Source: Anaerotignum propionicum DSM 1682
Lineage (GTDB): Bacteria; Bacillota; Clostridia; Lachnospirales; Anaerotignaceae
Reading direction: 5' to 3'
Length of the DNA: 64,000 nucleotides
Assembly: GCF_001561955.1 (NCBI RefSeq)
Contig: NZ_CP014223.1
Span: 2,604,001-2,668,000 of the forward strand
How positions within the stretch are numbered: position 1 is the first letter of the stretch; the number at the start of each line of letters is the position of its first letter. This document shows, piece after piece, positions 8,770 through 17,566 of the stretch. The position numbers and the translations under genes were made by a program. The notes beneath the pieces are model-generated. The model did not search any database and had not been told where the DNA came from. It saw only the letters and a program-made list of their open reading frames with translations.

Positions 8770-9570
8770 TTATTTCTTGATATATTTATCTAATATTTCC
8801 TGATATTTTCCGTTTGCCTTCAAGTTTTCAAGTCCCTTGTTAAACATGTCTAAAAGCTCTGTGTTCTTGCCTTTGCCAACTGCAAAGCCATAGGAGCTGC
8901 CTTGTTCCATATCAGTAACCATTTTCAGTTCTACACCCTGGGTAATTGCATAACCCATTACAGGATAGTCCTCAAAACAAGCTACACTGTTGCCAGACAT
9001 AACATCCATATACATTGCGCTGGAATCATCGAAGGTTATAGTCGTGAAACCATACTTTTCCTTGATGGATTCTGCGAAAGTTGCACCTTCGGTACCAATT
9101 TTGATTGCAACGGTTTTTCCAGATAAATCATCATAACTCTTAATATCTTCATTGCTCTTTGCAATGCCCATTACAACACCGCTATCAAAATAAGGTGTTG
9201 AAAAATCAAATTTCTGCTTTCTTTCATCTGTAATGCTCATACCGGCAATTACGCCGTCAGCCTGTCCAGCTTCCAAAGCCTGCACTGCTGGATTAAATCC
9301 CATAGGGTTCAATTCATATGTAAAGCCTTGATCTTCAGCAATTGCTGCCAACAAATCTAAATCAATACCAACATATTCTCCCGCCTCATTTTGAAATTCA
9401 AAGGGTGCAAATGTGGTATCAGTGGCAACAATGTATTTCTTCGCCACCTCAGTTGCCTTTTCAGCATCCTCATTACCAGCTTTGTTTGCATCACTGCCGC
9501 CACAAGCTGCCAGCCCCATCACCATAGCAAATGCCATTGCAGTTACAGTTACTTTTTTGAATAAACTCAT
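8770..9570 (-). CDS. Amino-acid ABC transporter substrate-binding lipoprotein
   Basis: A 266-residue family-3 solute-binding protein. A lipoprotein signal peptide ends in LAAC with Cys23 as the lipidation site, followed by a Gly/Ser/Asn linker. The mature domain begins KKYIVATDTTFAPFEFQNEAGEYVGIDLDLL, the classic ligand-binding start of cystine/glutamine receptors, and has the ERKQKFDFSTPYFDSGVV hinge. It should deliver a polar amino acid to the downstream permease. It is a close paralogue of the broken gene at 10734-11542, probably from a duplication. Its own promoter is not obvious; deoC lies 70 bases upstream on the same strand. Confidence 0.93.
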   Translation of the reverse strand: MSLFKKVTVTAMAFAMVMGLAACGGSDANKAGNEDAEKATEVAKKYIVATDTTFAPFEFQNEAGEYVGIDLDLLAAIAEDQGFTYELNPMGFNPAVQALEAGQADGVIAGMSITDERKQKFDFSTPYFDSGVVMGIAKSNEDIKSYDDLSGKTVAIKIGTEGATFAESIKEKYGFTTITFDDSSAMYMDVMSGNSVACFEDYPVMGYAITQGVELKMVTDMEQGSSYGFAVGKGKNTELLDMFNKGLENLKANGKYQEILDKYIKK

Positions 9571-9640
9571 CTTTAAATCCTCCCTTTTTTTGCATGATTC
9601 TTATATGAATACTGCTTAAACAGTATGTCATAAAGCAATT

Positions 9641-10285
9641 TTACTTAAGCATGCCCAGCAAGGAACTGCTGCCCAAACGCTCGGCCCCTGCCTGCAAAAA
9701 ATCTTCTGCATCTTGCACACTTTTAATACCACCTGCAGCCTTAATCTTTGTTCCACCAAATACATGCTTGGAAAACAGTTGAATATCCTCCAGAGTAGCA
9801 CCGTCCTTACTGAATCCTGTGCTGGTTTTAATATAATCCGCCTTCGATTGGCTTACAACTTCGCACATTTTAATTTTTTCTTCCCGGGTAAGCAAGCAGG
9901 TTTCCACAATCACCTTCAAAACTTTCCCCCCGCAAATATATTTTATTGCATTGATTTCCTGCAATATTTTGTCATAAAGCCCTTCTTTTAACCAACCTAA
10001 ATTGATTACCATATCAATTTCATCAGCGCCGTTTTTTATTGCATCGCTGGCTTCGAAAACCTTCACCGCAGTGGTTTGATACCCGTTTGGGAAACCAATG
10101 ACAGTACAAATTGGAACCTGTCCTTGCACAAAGGACGCCGCCTTGGAAACAAAGGATGGGGGAATACAGATCGATGCAGTTTTTTGTTCTATTCCTTCTT
10201 TGCATATTTCCATAATTTCCTGCCAAACAGCATCTTGTTTTAATAGGGTATGATCAATATGGTTTAGAATAAACTGTCTTTCCAT
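9641..10285 (-). CDS. deoC: 2-deoxyribose-5-phosphate aldolase
   Basis: A 214-residue DeoC, which splits deoxyribose 5-phosphate into glyceraldehyde 3-phosphate and acetaldehyde in deoxynucleoside salvage. Family motifs are HIDHTLLK, VIGFPNGYQTT, DEIDMVINLG and the Schiff-base lysine in YIKTSTGF, with GGTKIKAAGGI near the C terminus. I chose the ATG at 10285, which has AAGGAGG seven to eight bases upstream; the longer frame has no support. No other deo gene is nearby; instead the ABC importer follows in the same direction. Confidence 0.94.
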   Translation of the reverse strand: MERQFILNHIDHTLLKQDAVWQEIMEICKEGIEQKTASICIPPSFVSKAASFVQGQVPICTVIGFPNGYQTTAVKVFEASDAIKNGADEIDMVINLGWLKEGLYDKILQEINAIKYICGGKVLKVIVETCLLTREEKIKMCEVVSQSKADYIKTSTGFSKDGATLEDIQLFSKHVFGGTKIKAAGGIKSVQDAEDFLQAGAERLGSSSLLGMLK

Positions 10286-10318
10286 CGTTTCAACCTCCTT
10301 ATATTCACGCATTTTAAA

Positions 10319-10347
10319 ATTATAACACAAATAAAACCTGACAACAA
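10319..10347 (-). promoter_or_regulatory. Promoter of deoC, with palindrome over the -35
   Basis: TTGTTG (10342-10347), a 17-base spacer and TATAAT (10319-10324) on the minus strand. A 13-base perfect palindrome, ACAACA-A-TGTTGT, at 10341-10353 covers the -35 box and may be an operator. Confidence 0.65.
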
Positions 10348-10353
10348 TGTTGT

Positions 10354-10597
10354 TTTTTCAATCGGTTCTTCTCTTTTTTTCTATGAATTATTTTAATTAA
10401 TTAAATTCCTACATATTTTCTCATTTTAAAATTTTTCAGGTAAACCGATATCATTTTATTCATTTCCTATTTCCACTGTTTGTCCTCTGTAAACATGAAC
10501 TAGTATACAAGCAGTCATCCTCCCTAAGTTAAATAGAATAAATGGGATGGCTAACTATTTTTTTCAGTTGCCTCTTCCCACAATACCACCTACTGGC
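10354..10597. other. AT-rich gap with no recognised gene
   Basis: A T-rich stretch between deoC and the terminator of the broken lipoprotein gene. I see no ribosome site with a credible reading frame and no conserved RNA motif. Confidence 0.5.
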
Positions 10598-10640
10598 AAA
10601 AAAAGGGCTTGCCGTCTGGATTCAAACGATAAGCCCTTTG
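10598..10640 (-). terminator. Terminator of the second binding-protein gene
   Basis: A stem AAGGGCTT/AAGCCCTT with an additional CGT/ACG pairing, followed on the minus strand by TTTTTTT. It lies about 95 bases after the broken lipoprotein gene. Confidence 0.8.
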
Positions 10641-10733
10641 CGTTTATTCATGCTGTTCCTATGAGATATGTGCTTCAATCAATTTCAAAAGCTACTTACA
10701 CTCCTGCCACATGATAAAAATAACTAGAAAATA

Positions 10734-11542
10734 TTAACTTTGTACATATGTATTTATAATCTTATCATAAGTGCCATTTTCCATTATATTTTTTAACCCA
10801 TTATTAAACTTTTCAAGCAGTTCTGCATTTTTTCCCTTTGGCACTGCAAAACCGTAGGGACTCCTCTTTTCAATATCAGAAACAATTTTCAGCTCCACTC
10901 CCTGAGAAATCAAATATCCCATTACCGGATAATCCTCGAACAGTGCTTGGCTGTTTCCACTTATTACATCCTGATACACCTGGTTAAATTCAGGAAAAGT
11001 CACTACTTGAAAACCATATTTTTCCTTTATGGACTGTGCATAGGATTCTGCCTCGGTACCCAATGCAACTGCCACGGCAACTGTTTTCCCTTTCAAATCT
11101 TCAAAACCTTTTATATCATGCCGAGTGGCATCTACAGCCATAACTATCCCACCCTCAAGATAAGGCTCAGAATAATCGTAGATTTCCTTTCTTTCTTCCG
11201 TAATGCTTATGCCTCCCATAGCAGCATCCACTTCTCCCGCTGCCAAGGCCTGCAACATTTGATTAAACGTCATATGTACTAACTCATATTCAAATCCCTG
11301 ATCCTTTGCAATTTCGTTCAATAAATCTATATCTATGCCAACATATTCTCCAAATTTATTTTGGAATTCAAATGGCGCAAACATTGTATTCGTTGCAATA
11401 ATATATTTTTTGTTTCTTTAGGTGTATCACTGCTATTTGTATTCTCTACACTGATTGTAACCTTATTACCACCACAAGCAGCCAATCCCACAACCATGAC
11501 AAATGTTGTAATTAAAGCAACAATTTTTTTGAATATAACCAT
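10734..11542 (-). pseudogene. Second amino-acid-binding lipoprotein, broken by a -1 frameshift in an A6 run
   Basis: The first frame (ATG at 11542) gives a lipoprotein signal with LAAC and a Ser/Thr linker up to ETKN, then continues out of frame and stops at 11333. The second frame resumes with KKYIIATNTMFAPFEFQNKFGEYVGIDIDLL and runs to 10734, matching the intact paralogue at 8770-9570 along its length. One additional A in the A6 run at about 11410-11415 would rejoin them. In the first frame the run is read A AAA AAT, a heptamer of the type that can support -1 slippage, so low-level rescue is possible. It has no permease or ATPase of its own. It may be a true pseudogene, a phase-variable gene or a sequencing error. 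Confidence 0.8.
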
Positions 11543-12023
11543 CTCCTAATGCCCCCTACTGTTATTTCAAAATATTTTTTAAGAAGCTTCTAAATTTGTT
11601 CTTAGTGACAAATATCCAATTTTTCCCATTGAATATTAAATTTCCTCCACCTTTTACAGACCTATTTAAATATCTATTCCAATCCATAGCCTTCTGTCCC
11701 AATGATTAGCTAGGTACCTTCAGAAAAGAGTTGTTAAGTATTCATAAAAATTTAATCAACACTTTGCCTTATCCAAAACATCTGTGTTATAGCTTATGAT
11801 AATTATAATAAAATATGCATTATTCCTTAATTCAACTTTACCATAAAATTCCATATCATTGTCCTAAAAATGTTTTTTATATTTTTATTTCTCCTTCTAT
11901 ATTTCAATCTACAGGAATAAGTTTCTCATACCGGACTCTACTTTGTAAAATAACCTTCCTTTTAGCTTAATGATATCATCCTACTTTTTCTGAGAAAGTA
12001 ACTTCCCTCCTATTTTGAATCAT
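11543..12023. other. AT-rich gap upstream of broken binding-protein gene
   Basis: About 480 bases, very AT-rich. Only short frames occur (for example a 32-codon one around 11760-11860 on the minus strand) and none has convincing start signals. Together with the broken gene it looks like a decaying region. Confidence 0.5.
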
Positions 12024-12075
12024 AAAAGCCCGATTGTTCCTCACAGATAAATCTGTGAAGAACAATCGGGCTTTA
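12024..12075 (-). terminator. Strong terminator of the ispH-rpsA gene
   Basis: A 15-bp outer stem (12025-12039 with 12060-12074), one mismatch, then 8 more pairs around a small loop. On the minus strand it is followed by TTTTATGATT. It lies 70 bases after the ispH-rpsA stop and closes the long upstream run of minus-strand genes. Confidence 0.85.
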
Positions 12076-12145
12076 TTCTCATGGAAAGCCTAAAGTTACA
12101 AGCTTTTCTATTTCTTACATTTCAGCAACAAGGGCCATATTTCAC

Positions 12146-14113
12146 TTAAGCCTCTGTTTCAACAACTTCTTCTGCTGCTTCTTCTGCGAGAGCCTCTGCC
12201 TGTCTCTTGGAAAGGCTGATTTTCTTCTGCTCGGTATTTACCTCAAGAACTTTCACGCTGATTACCTGACCAACCTTCAATTCATCTTCAGGCTTTACAA
12301 CATGCTTGTTTGCGATCTGTGAGATATGTACCAGACCATCTACGCCGGGTTCCAATTCCACAAATGCACCGAAAGGTACCATACGAACAACCTTACCCTC
12401 AACGATTGTACCAACAGCATATTTTTCAACTGCAAGGTTCCAAGGGTTCATATTATTATCTTTCAAGGAAAGGCTGATTTTACCTTTTTCCTTGTCAACA
12501 TCTAAGATAAGCACTTCTACTGCCTGACCTTCTTTTAAAATTTCCTTAGGGTTGGTGATTCTGCCCCAGCTCATTTCAGAAATATGGATCAAGCCATCAA
12601 CGCCGCCCAAGTCAACAAACGCGCCAAAGTCAGTCAATCTGCTAACCTTACCTGTTGCCTTTACACCAGCTTCGATGGAAGCAAACAATGTAGCTCTCTT
12701 TGCACTGATTTCTTTTTCAACCAATGCTTTTCTGCCACCGATAATACGACGTTTTACTCTGTCCATTTCAATGATATTGAAATCCAATTCCTGGCCTTTG
12801 AAAACGCTTAAATCTTCAATAAATCTATTTGAAACCTGAGAAGAGGGAATAAATACTCTTACGCCGTTTACAACTGCGATTAAGCCGCCCTTTACAACCT
12901 CAGTTACTGTACCTGTAACAACTGATTTCTCGTTGAAAGCCGCTTCAATTTCCTCCATGCCCTTCTGCGCTTCAATACGCTTTTTGGACAAAAGAACATT
13001 ACCGTCGCCGTCGTTTACACGAACTACAAATACTTCAATCTCATCTCCGGGCTGAATTACTTTACTAGGGATTACTGTAGGATCACCGCTGAATTCGCCT
13101 CTGGGGATAACACCATCGGACTTATAGCCGAGATTCACAGATACTTCCTCGTTAACAACCTGAATTACAGTGCCTTTCACAACATCGCCTGTATGCAGAG
13201 TAACGAGAGATTCTTCTAACATTTGTTCGAATGAAATTTCCTCACTTCCTCCTAAATTTTGTACTGCATTGTCAAATGCTTCGCTCATAGTAACAACTAC
13301 CTCCTTAATTATTGCAGGTGGTGTAGACGCACCCGCAGTTATACCTATTTTATCATTCTTTGAAAAATTATTCAACACCAAATCACAAATTGTTTCAATG
13401 TGAACGGTATTCTCGCAATTTTTTCTGCAAATTTCCACCAATTTTTGGGTATTAGAGCTTTTTTTGTCGCCAATGACAATCATTTTGTCAACATTTTGGG
13501 ATAATGACACAGCTTCCGCTTGTCTTTTCTCCGTTGCAGAGCAAATGGTGTTGAATACCAAAAGATGAATTTTTTTCTTTTTTAACTCCGCCACAATCTC
13601 ATCAAATCGACTTTGGCGGAAAGTTGTCTGCACCACAATGATATATTCTGCCCCATCTTGCAAATCCAATGCAGAGGCTTCCTCTGGTGTCTCAATGATC
13701 TTTGCAGCATTTTCGCACCAGCCGTTAATTCCCACCACCTCGGGGTGCTGACTGCTTCCTGCAATAATAATTCCTTTGTTTGCATCGTGGTTTTCCTTCA
13801 CTATGCTATGTATCTTTTTCACAAAAGGACAAGTCCCATCAACCACAGGAAGTCCTTTTTCCTCCAATGCATCATAAAGTGCTTTTCCAATACCATGGGA
13901 GCGCACCAGAATTGCACCTTCAAAAATATTATCCAGACTTTCAATAATCGTTAGTCCCTTCTTCTCTAAATCTCCCGTCACTTCTTTATTATGGATTAAC
14001 GGTCCATAGGAATAGGTTTTTTCGTTATTTTCTATCTGTTGATAGGCCATTTCTATGGCTCTTTTTACACCAAAACAAAACCCAGCCGACTGGGCAACTG
14101 TAATTTTACTCAT
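12146..14113 (-). CDS. ispH: IspH-ribosomal protein S1 fusion (HMBPP reductase + four S1 domains)
   Basis: A 655-residue fusion. Residues 1 to about 280 are 4-hydroxy-3-methylbut-2-enyl diphosphate reductase, the last step of the MEP isoprenoid pathway. The iron-sulfur ligands are Cys13 (GFCFGVKRAI), Cys95 (DGTCPFV) and Cys190 (NTICSATEKRQ), with active-site HPEVVGI and the TAGASTP loop. Residues from about 305 carry four S1 RNA-binding domains, each with the G.V..... V.LG/D.GVDGLIHISE pattern, resembling ribosomal protein S1. Fusions of this kind are known in Clostridia. The gene overlaps plsC by 4 bases and ends at a strong terminator. Why the two activities are joined is not known; the S1 half may bind mRNA or ribosomes. 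Confidence 0.96.
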   Translation of the reverse strand: MSKITVAQSAGFCFGVKRAIEMAYQQIENNEKTYSYGPLIHNKEVTGDLEKKGLTIIESLDNIFEGAILVRSHGIGKALYDALEEKGLPVVDGTCPFVKKIHSIVKENHDANKGIIIAGSSQHPEVVGINGWCENAAKIIETPEEASALDLQDGAEYIIVVQTTFRQSRFDEIVAELKKKKIHLLVFNTICSATEKRQAEAVSLSQNVDKMIVIGDKKSSNTQKLVEICRKNCENTVHIETICDLVLNNFSKNDKIGITAGASTPPAIIKEVVVTMSEAFDNAVQNLGGSEEISFEQMLEESLVTLHTGDVVKGTVIQVVNEEVSVNLGYKSDGVIPRGEFSGDPTVIPSKVIQPGDEIEVFVVRVNDGDGNVLLSKKRIEAQKGMEEIEAAFNEKSVVTGTVTEVVKGGLIAVVNGVRVFIPSSQVSNRFIEDLSVFKGQELDFNIIEMDRVKRRIIGGRKALVEKEISAKRATLFASIEAGVKATGKVSRLTDFGAFVDLGGVDGLIHISEMSWGRITNPKEILKEGQAVEVLILDVDKEKGKISLSLKDNNMNPWNLAVEKYAVGTIVEGKVVRMVPFGAFVELEPGVDGLVHISQIANKHVVKPEDELKVGQVISVKVLEVNTEQKKISLSKRQAEALAEEAAEEVVETEA

Positions 14114-14700
14114 AGCTTAACCTTCATTTCCCGCACTCTGCCCATTATTTTTTCTGTGACTTCTTCCATCAAATCAGTGGTGATTCTTTCGCCACGATAT
14201 TCTTCTAAAGTCAACGGTTCTCCGAATTCTATTCTGATTTCCGAGCGAAACTTATAGCTTCCTGAAATTGCCACAGGAATAACCGGTGCATCTCCCTTTA
14301 GTGCAAACATGGCAACGCCGGCTTTTGCCGCTTTATCCTCACCCTCTTTTACCCGAGTTCCCTCAGCAAAAATTCCCAGCAATTCTCCGCCTTTTAACAC
14401 ATTTATAGCTGTTTTAAAGGCTTTCATATCCATCACCGCTTGACGATCTATGGGGAATGCTTGTAAATTGCGCAGCAAAGCTCCTAGAATTTTATTTTGA
14501 AACAGCTCTTTTTTTGCAATATATCGGGGCAGTCTGTCCAAATATACAGCCATAGTCAATGGGTCGAAATTACTGATATGGTTGCAGCAAAGTACCCCAT
14601 TGCCTTCTTGAGGCACATTTTCCTTCCCCACAATGGTTACCTTAAATAAAATTTTAAAAAGCATCTTCACTAACACCTTTACAAAAGGATACACGCTCAT
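14110..14700 (-). CDS. plsC: 1-acyl-sn-glycerol-3-phosphate acyltransferase (PlsC family)
   Basis: A 196-residue acyltransferase that forms phosphatidic acid in phospholipid synthesis. It has an N-terminal hydrophobic anchor, the catalytic NHISNFDPL (HX4D) motif near residue 49, the QAFPIDRQ segment and the substrate-binding FAEGTRVKEGE motif, plus PVIPVAISG. The ATG at 14700 has GGGAGGTGTGG upstream. It overlaps cmk and ispH by 4 bases each, so the three are translationally coupled. Confidence 0.93.
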   Translation of the reverse strand: MSVYPFVKVLVKMLFKILFKVTIVGKENVPQEGNGVLCCNHISNFDPLTMAVYLDRLPRYIAKKELFQNKILGALLRNLQAFPIDRQAVMDMKAFKTAINVLKGGELLGIFAEGTRVKEGEDKAAKAGVAMFALKGDAPVIPVAISGSYKFRSEIRIEFGEPLTLEEYRGERITTDLMEEVTEKIMGRVREMKVKL

Positions 14701-15380
14701 ACCCACACCTCCCCTAATTTTTCTTGCACAATCGTTAATATTTTGTCTACAGATTCTTCAATGGACATTTTCGTTGTGTCTATATAAACTGCATCCTTCG
14801 CTTTACGCAAAGGGTTGTGTTGGCGATTCATATCATTTTCATCCCGTTGGATAATTTCCTTACGTACCACCTCAAAATCAGGCTTTTCGCCCTTTGCTTT
14901 CAGCTCACCCATGCGGCGCATTGCACGCTCATCTACACCGGCATCCATATAAATTTTCACTTCTGCTTGGGGAAGTACGTAAGTACCAATATCCCTGCCA
15001 TCCATAACCACAGAATTTTGATTTGCCATGGCTCTTTGTATATCTCCAAGTTTCTGACGCACGGATTGAATCTTTGCCACCTCGGAAGCCCCTTGTCCGA
15101 TTTGTTGGGTTCTGATTTTCTCAGTTATATCTTGATTTTCAAGAAAAATTCGTTGCCCTTCCTGCGTAGGCTGAATCTCCAAGTGAATCTCCTCAAGCAA
15201 CAACAAAACCGCCTTTTCATCTGAACAATCTACGCCCTTTTGTATACAATCATAAGCCACACCTCGATACATTGCCCCTGTATCCACATAAATGATGCCC
15301 AATCTTTTTGCGACAGCTTTAGCAACCGTGCTCTTCCCCGATCCAGCAGGGCCGTCTACTGCAACGGCAAACCTTTTCAT
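14697..15380 (-). CDS. cmk: Cytidylate kinase
   Basis: A 227-residue (d)CMP kinase. The P-loop is DGPAGSGKST, followed by YVDTGAMYRGVAYD, the DGRDIGTYVLPQAEVKIYMDA motif and the RDENDMNRQHNPLRKAKDAVYIDTT lid region, all typical for bacterial Cmk. I chose the ATG at 15380 because GGAGG sits seven bases upstream; a start at 15398 would overlap the preceding gene but has no ribosome site. In Clostridia cmk commonly sits directly before plsC and ispH, as here. Confidence 0.95.
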   Translation of the reverse strand: MKRFAVAVDGPAGSGKSTVAKAVAKRLGIIYVDTGAMYRGVAYDCIQKGVDCSDEKAVLLLLEEIHLEIQPTQEGQRIFLENQDITEKIRTQQIGQGASEVAKIQSVRQKLGDIQRAMANQNSVVMDGRDIGTYVLPQAEVKIYMDAGVDERAMRRMGELKAKGEKPDFEVVRKEIIQRDENDMNRQHNPLRKAKDAVYIDTTKMSIEESVDKILTIVQEKLGEVWV

Positions 15381-15394
15381 ACCGATTCCTCCAG

Positions 15395-16630
15395 TCATTG
15401 TGAAAGCACCCCTTCTCCTGCCGCATAGCCGCTGGAAAAAGCAATTTGCAGATTATAACCACCTGTATAAGCATCCACATCCAAAACTTCTCCTGCAAAA
15501 TGCAAGTTCTTCACAAACTTACTTTCCATGGTGGCAGGGTCAATCTCGTCCACCGAAATTCCGCCGCTGGTAATTACTGCTTCGTTAAAACCAGCCGTTC
15601 CCGTAATGGTTAAAGGCAGTCCCTTTAATAAAGAAAGAAGGTTTTTTCGTTCTTCCTTTGTAATACTATTCACCTTTTTATCCCCAGAAATACCAGAAAG
15701 CTCAGCAATTACCGGAATCAACTTTTGAGGCAGCAAATCACCCAAAGCATTGATAAAATCCCGATTTGCATATTTCTCAAAATCTCTAAGCAAGCGCATA
15801 TCCAGCTTCTTTTCATCCATAGCGGGCTTCAAATCAATGAAAAGCTGATACCCTTCGTCAATAGAAAACAGGATGTGTCTGCTTGCACTTAAAATCACAG
15901 GTCCTGAAACTCCATAATGGGTAAAAAGCATCTCACCGAATTCTTCAAAAACAGTTTTGCCTTTTTTATTTTTTATCTTTATGGAAATATTACGCAAGCT
16001 TAACCCCATCAAGTCTTTGCACCAAGCCTCCGCCGCTTTTAAAGGTACCAGTGAAGGGTATAATTTGGTCACATGATGACCGGCTTTTTTTGCAAAACCA
16101 TATCCATCCCCTGTGGAACCCGTTGCAGGGTAGGATAATCCTCCTGTGGCTACAATCACTGCATCCGCTTCAATAATGGTACCTTTTTTTAAACGCACAC
16201 CAACAGCCCTACCGTCAGAAACCAAAATTTCTTCCACAGGGCTGTCCAAGTGCTGTTTTACCTTATTCTCACGTAAATATTGTTCCAACGCAAAAACCAC
16301 ATCCAAAGACTTATCGGAAACTGGAAAAACACGGCGTCCTCTTTCCACCTTTGTTTCTAACCCAAGGCGATGAAATAACGCTTGGGTTTCACTACTATCC
16401 AAACGATAAAAGGAGCTGTACATAAAATAAGGATTCCCCGGGATGTTTTCCAACAGTGTCTCAACATCACAATCGTTGGTTAAATTACAACGACCTTTTC
16501 CCGTAATTAAAATCTTCTTTCCAAGTCTGTTATTCTTTTCAAATAAATGCACCTCGTGTCCACGGCTTCCCGCTTTACCTGCCGCAATCATTCCGGCAGC
16601 ACCGCCGCCTACTACGATAATTTTTCCCAT
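15395..16630 (-). CDS. FAD-dependent oxidoreductase, BaiN/HI0933 (YhiN) family
   Basis: A 411-residue flavoprotein. An N-terminal dinucleotide-binding motif IIVVGGGAAGMIAAGKAGSRGHEVHLFEK is followed by the family signature ITGKGRCNLTND, the internal VIVATGGLSYPATGSTGDGYGFAKKAGH, and the C-terminal FAGEVLDVDAYTGGYNLQIAFSSGYAAG. The family includes BaiN, reported to act in bile-acid 7-alpha-dehydroxylation, and proteins named aminoacetone oxidase, but most members, like this one in a housekeeping cluster, have no proven substrate. It lies 4 bases after the phosphatase gene. Confidence 0.88.
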   Translation of the reverse strand: MGKIIVVGGGAAGMIAAGKAGSRGHEVHLFEKNNRLGKKILITGKGRCNLTNDCDVETLLENIPGNPYFMYSSFYRLDSSETQALFHRLGLETKVERGRRVFPVSDKSLDVVFALEQYLRENKVKQHLDSPVEEILVSDGRAVGVRLKKGTIIEADAVIVATGGLSYPATGSTGDGYGFAKKAGHHVTKLYPSLVPLKAAEAWCKDLMGLSLRNISIKIKNKKGKTVFEEFGEMLFTHYGVSGPVILSASRHILFSIDEGYQLFIDLKPAMDEKKLDMRLLRDFEKYANRDFINALGDLLPQKLIPVIAELSGISGDKKVNSITKEERKNLLSLLKGLPLTITGTAGFNEAVITSGGISVDEIDPATMESKFVKNLHFAGEVLDVDAYTGGYNLQIAFSSGYAAGEGVLSQ

Positions 16631-16634
16631 ATTT

Positions 16635-17279
16635 TCACCCGTTTTTCAGTAATTCCGCCATTTCCAAATGGGCCTTATCATTTAAGGTCATTAAAAACAT
16701 TTGGTCCTCCGGAGTAATATCAATCATAGAAATAGATGTATTTGTCAACCACATCCTGCGGTACATATTCAAATCCAACCCTAATAATTTAATTATAAGA
16801 ACACGCAGCAATCCCCCATGAGAAACGATAGCTACGCGCTGTCCTCTGTGTTTCTTTATAATTTCTTGAAAACCTGCCAGAGAACGCTCAGCCACTTTAT
16901 GAAAGGAGCCTTCTCCGGGCATCGTATGGGCAAAGGGATCATCAAAAAAATCCGTATATGGCTTTCCGTATTTTTCTGTTAACTCTGCAACGGTGTGCCC
17001 TTCCCACTCTCCAAAATTAATTTCCTTAAAATGCTCGTCCATGATAAGGGGAAGTCCCTTTTGTTTTGCAATGGGTTCCGCCGTAGCAACAGCCCGCTTT
17101 AAAGGGGACACATATATGGCGTCAAGGGGCATATATTCAAAGCGTTTTGCCAAAAGTGCGGCTTGCCATGTACCCTCCTCAGAAAGCTCAATGTCTGTCC
17201 AACCTTGATACCTTCCACCCTTATTCCATTCCGTTTCTCCGTGACGAATTAAATATAATCTTGTTTTATCCTGCTTCAT
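16635..17279 (-). CDS. Histidine phosphatase family protein (GpmB/CobC-like)
   Basis: A 214-residue phosphoglycerate-mutase-like phosphatase. The catalytic RHGETEWN motif is at residues 12-19, the conserved Arg in YVSPLKRAVATAEPIA and the second catalytic His in VAIVSHGGLLRVLI are present, as is the acid ENFGEWEG-type motif (EINFGEWEGHT). Such enzymes act on small phosphate esters; alpha-ribazole phosphate phosphatase and phosphoglycerate phosphatases are close relatives, and no cobalamin genes are nearby to favour the first. AAAGGA precedes the ATG. Confidence 0.85.
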   Translation of the reverse strand: MKQDKTRLYLIRHGETEWNKGGRYQGWTDIELSEEGTWQAALLAKRFEYMPLDAIYVSPLKRAVATAEPIAKQKGLPLIMDEHFKEINFGEWEGHTVAELTEKYGKPYTDFFDDPFAHTMPGEGSFHKVAERSLAGFQEIIKKHRGQRVAIVSHGGLLRVLIIKLLGLDLNMYRRMWLTNTSISMIDITPEDQMFLMTLNDKAHLEMAELLKNG

Positions 17280-17399
17280 ATGAAATCATTCCTTTTTTTC
17301 AAATATCCTAAGGTGATACCGCTCATTCAAACAAGGCATCAACCATGAATCATGGTGTGTTGCCCTAGCTATATATTATACGGTATTGTACTTGTCCTT

Positions 17400-17504
17400 T
17401 CAATAAAAAATGCCCCGAAAGCATCTCCTTGGGTAAATCGAACCCATAAATTTGTATTCGGGTCCAAAAGCCACAGCGGATGTTCCGGAGCTTACTATTT
17501 TCAA
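17400..17504 (-). CDS. Possible 34-residue small protein (uncertain)
   Basis: A TTG-initiated frame, preceded by AAGGTG, encodes a 34-residue peptide with a compositionally protein-like middle (GTSAVAFGPEYKFMGS) and a basic end with a single Cys (PRRCFRG). Its last codons overlap a short hairpin with a T6 run. I do not recognise it. It could be a real small protein, a remnant or chance; the rest of the 17280-17566 gap holds nothing else that I can support. Confidence 0.3.
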   Translation of the reverse strand: MKIVSSGTSAVAFGPEYKFMGSIYPRRCFRGIFY

Positions 17505-17566
17505 AATCAACACCTTACATTAATAATGCCTTGATTTTTCCTATGACTTTTATAATAGATAAAAAC

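Noticed and set aside
8770-9640. A possible riboswitch or T-box before the amino-acid ABC receptor
   Set aside because: The 70-base gap is too short and contains only a small TACTG/CAGTA repeat; no conserved T-box or aptamer motif is present.
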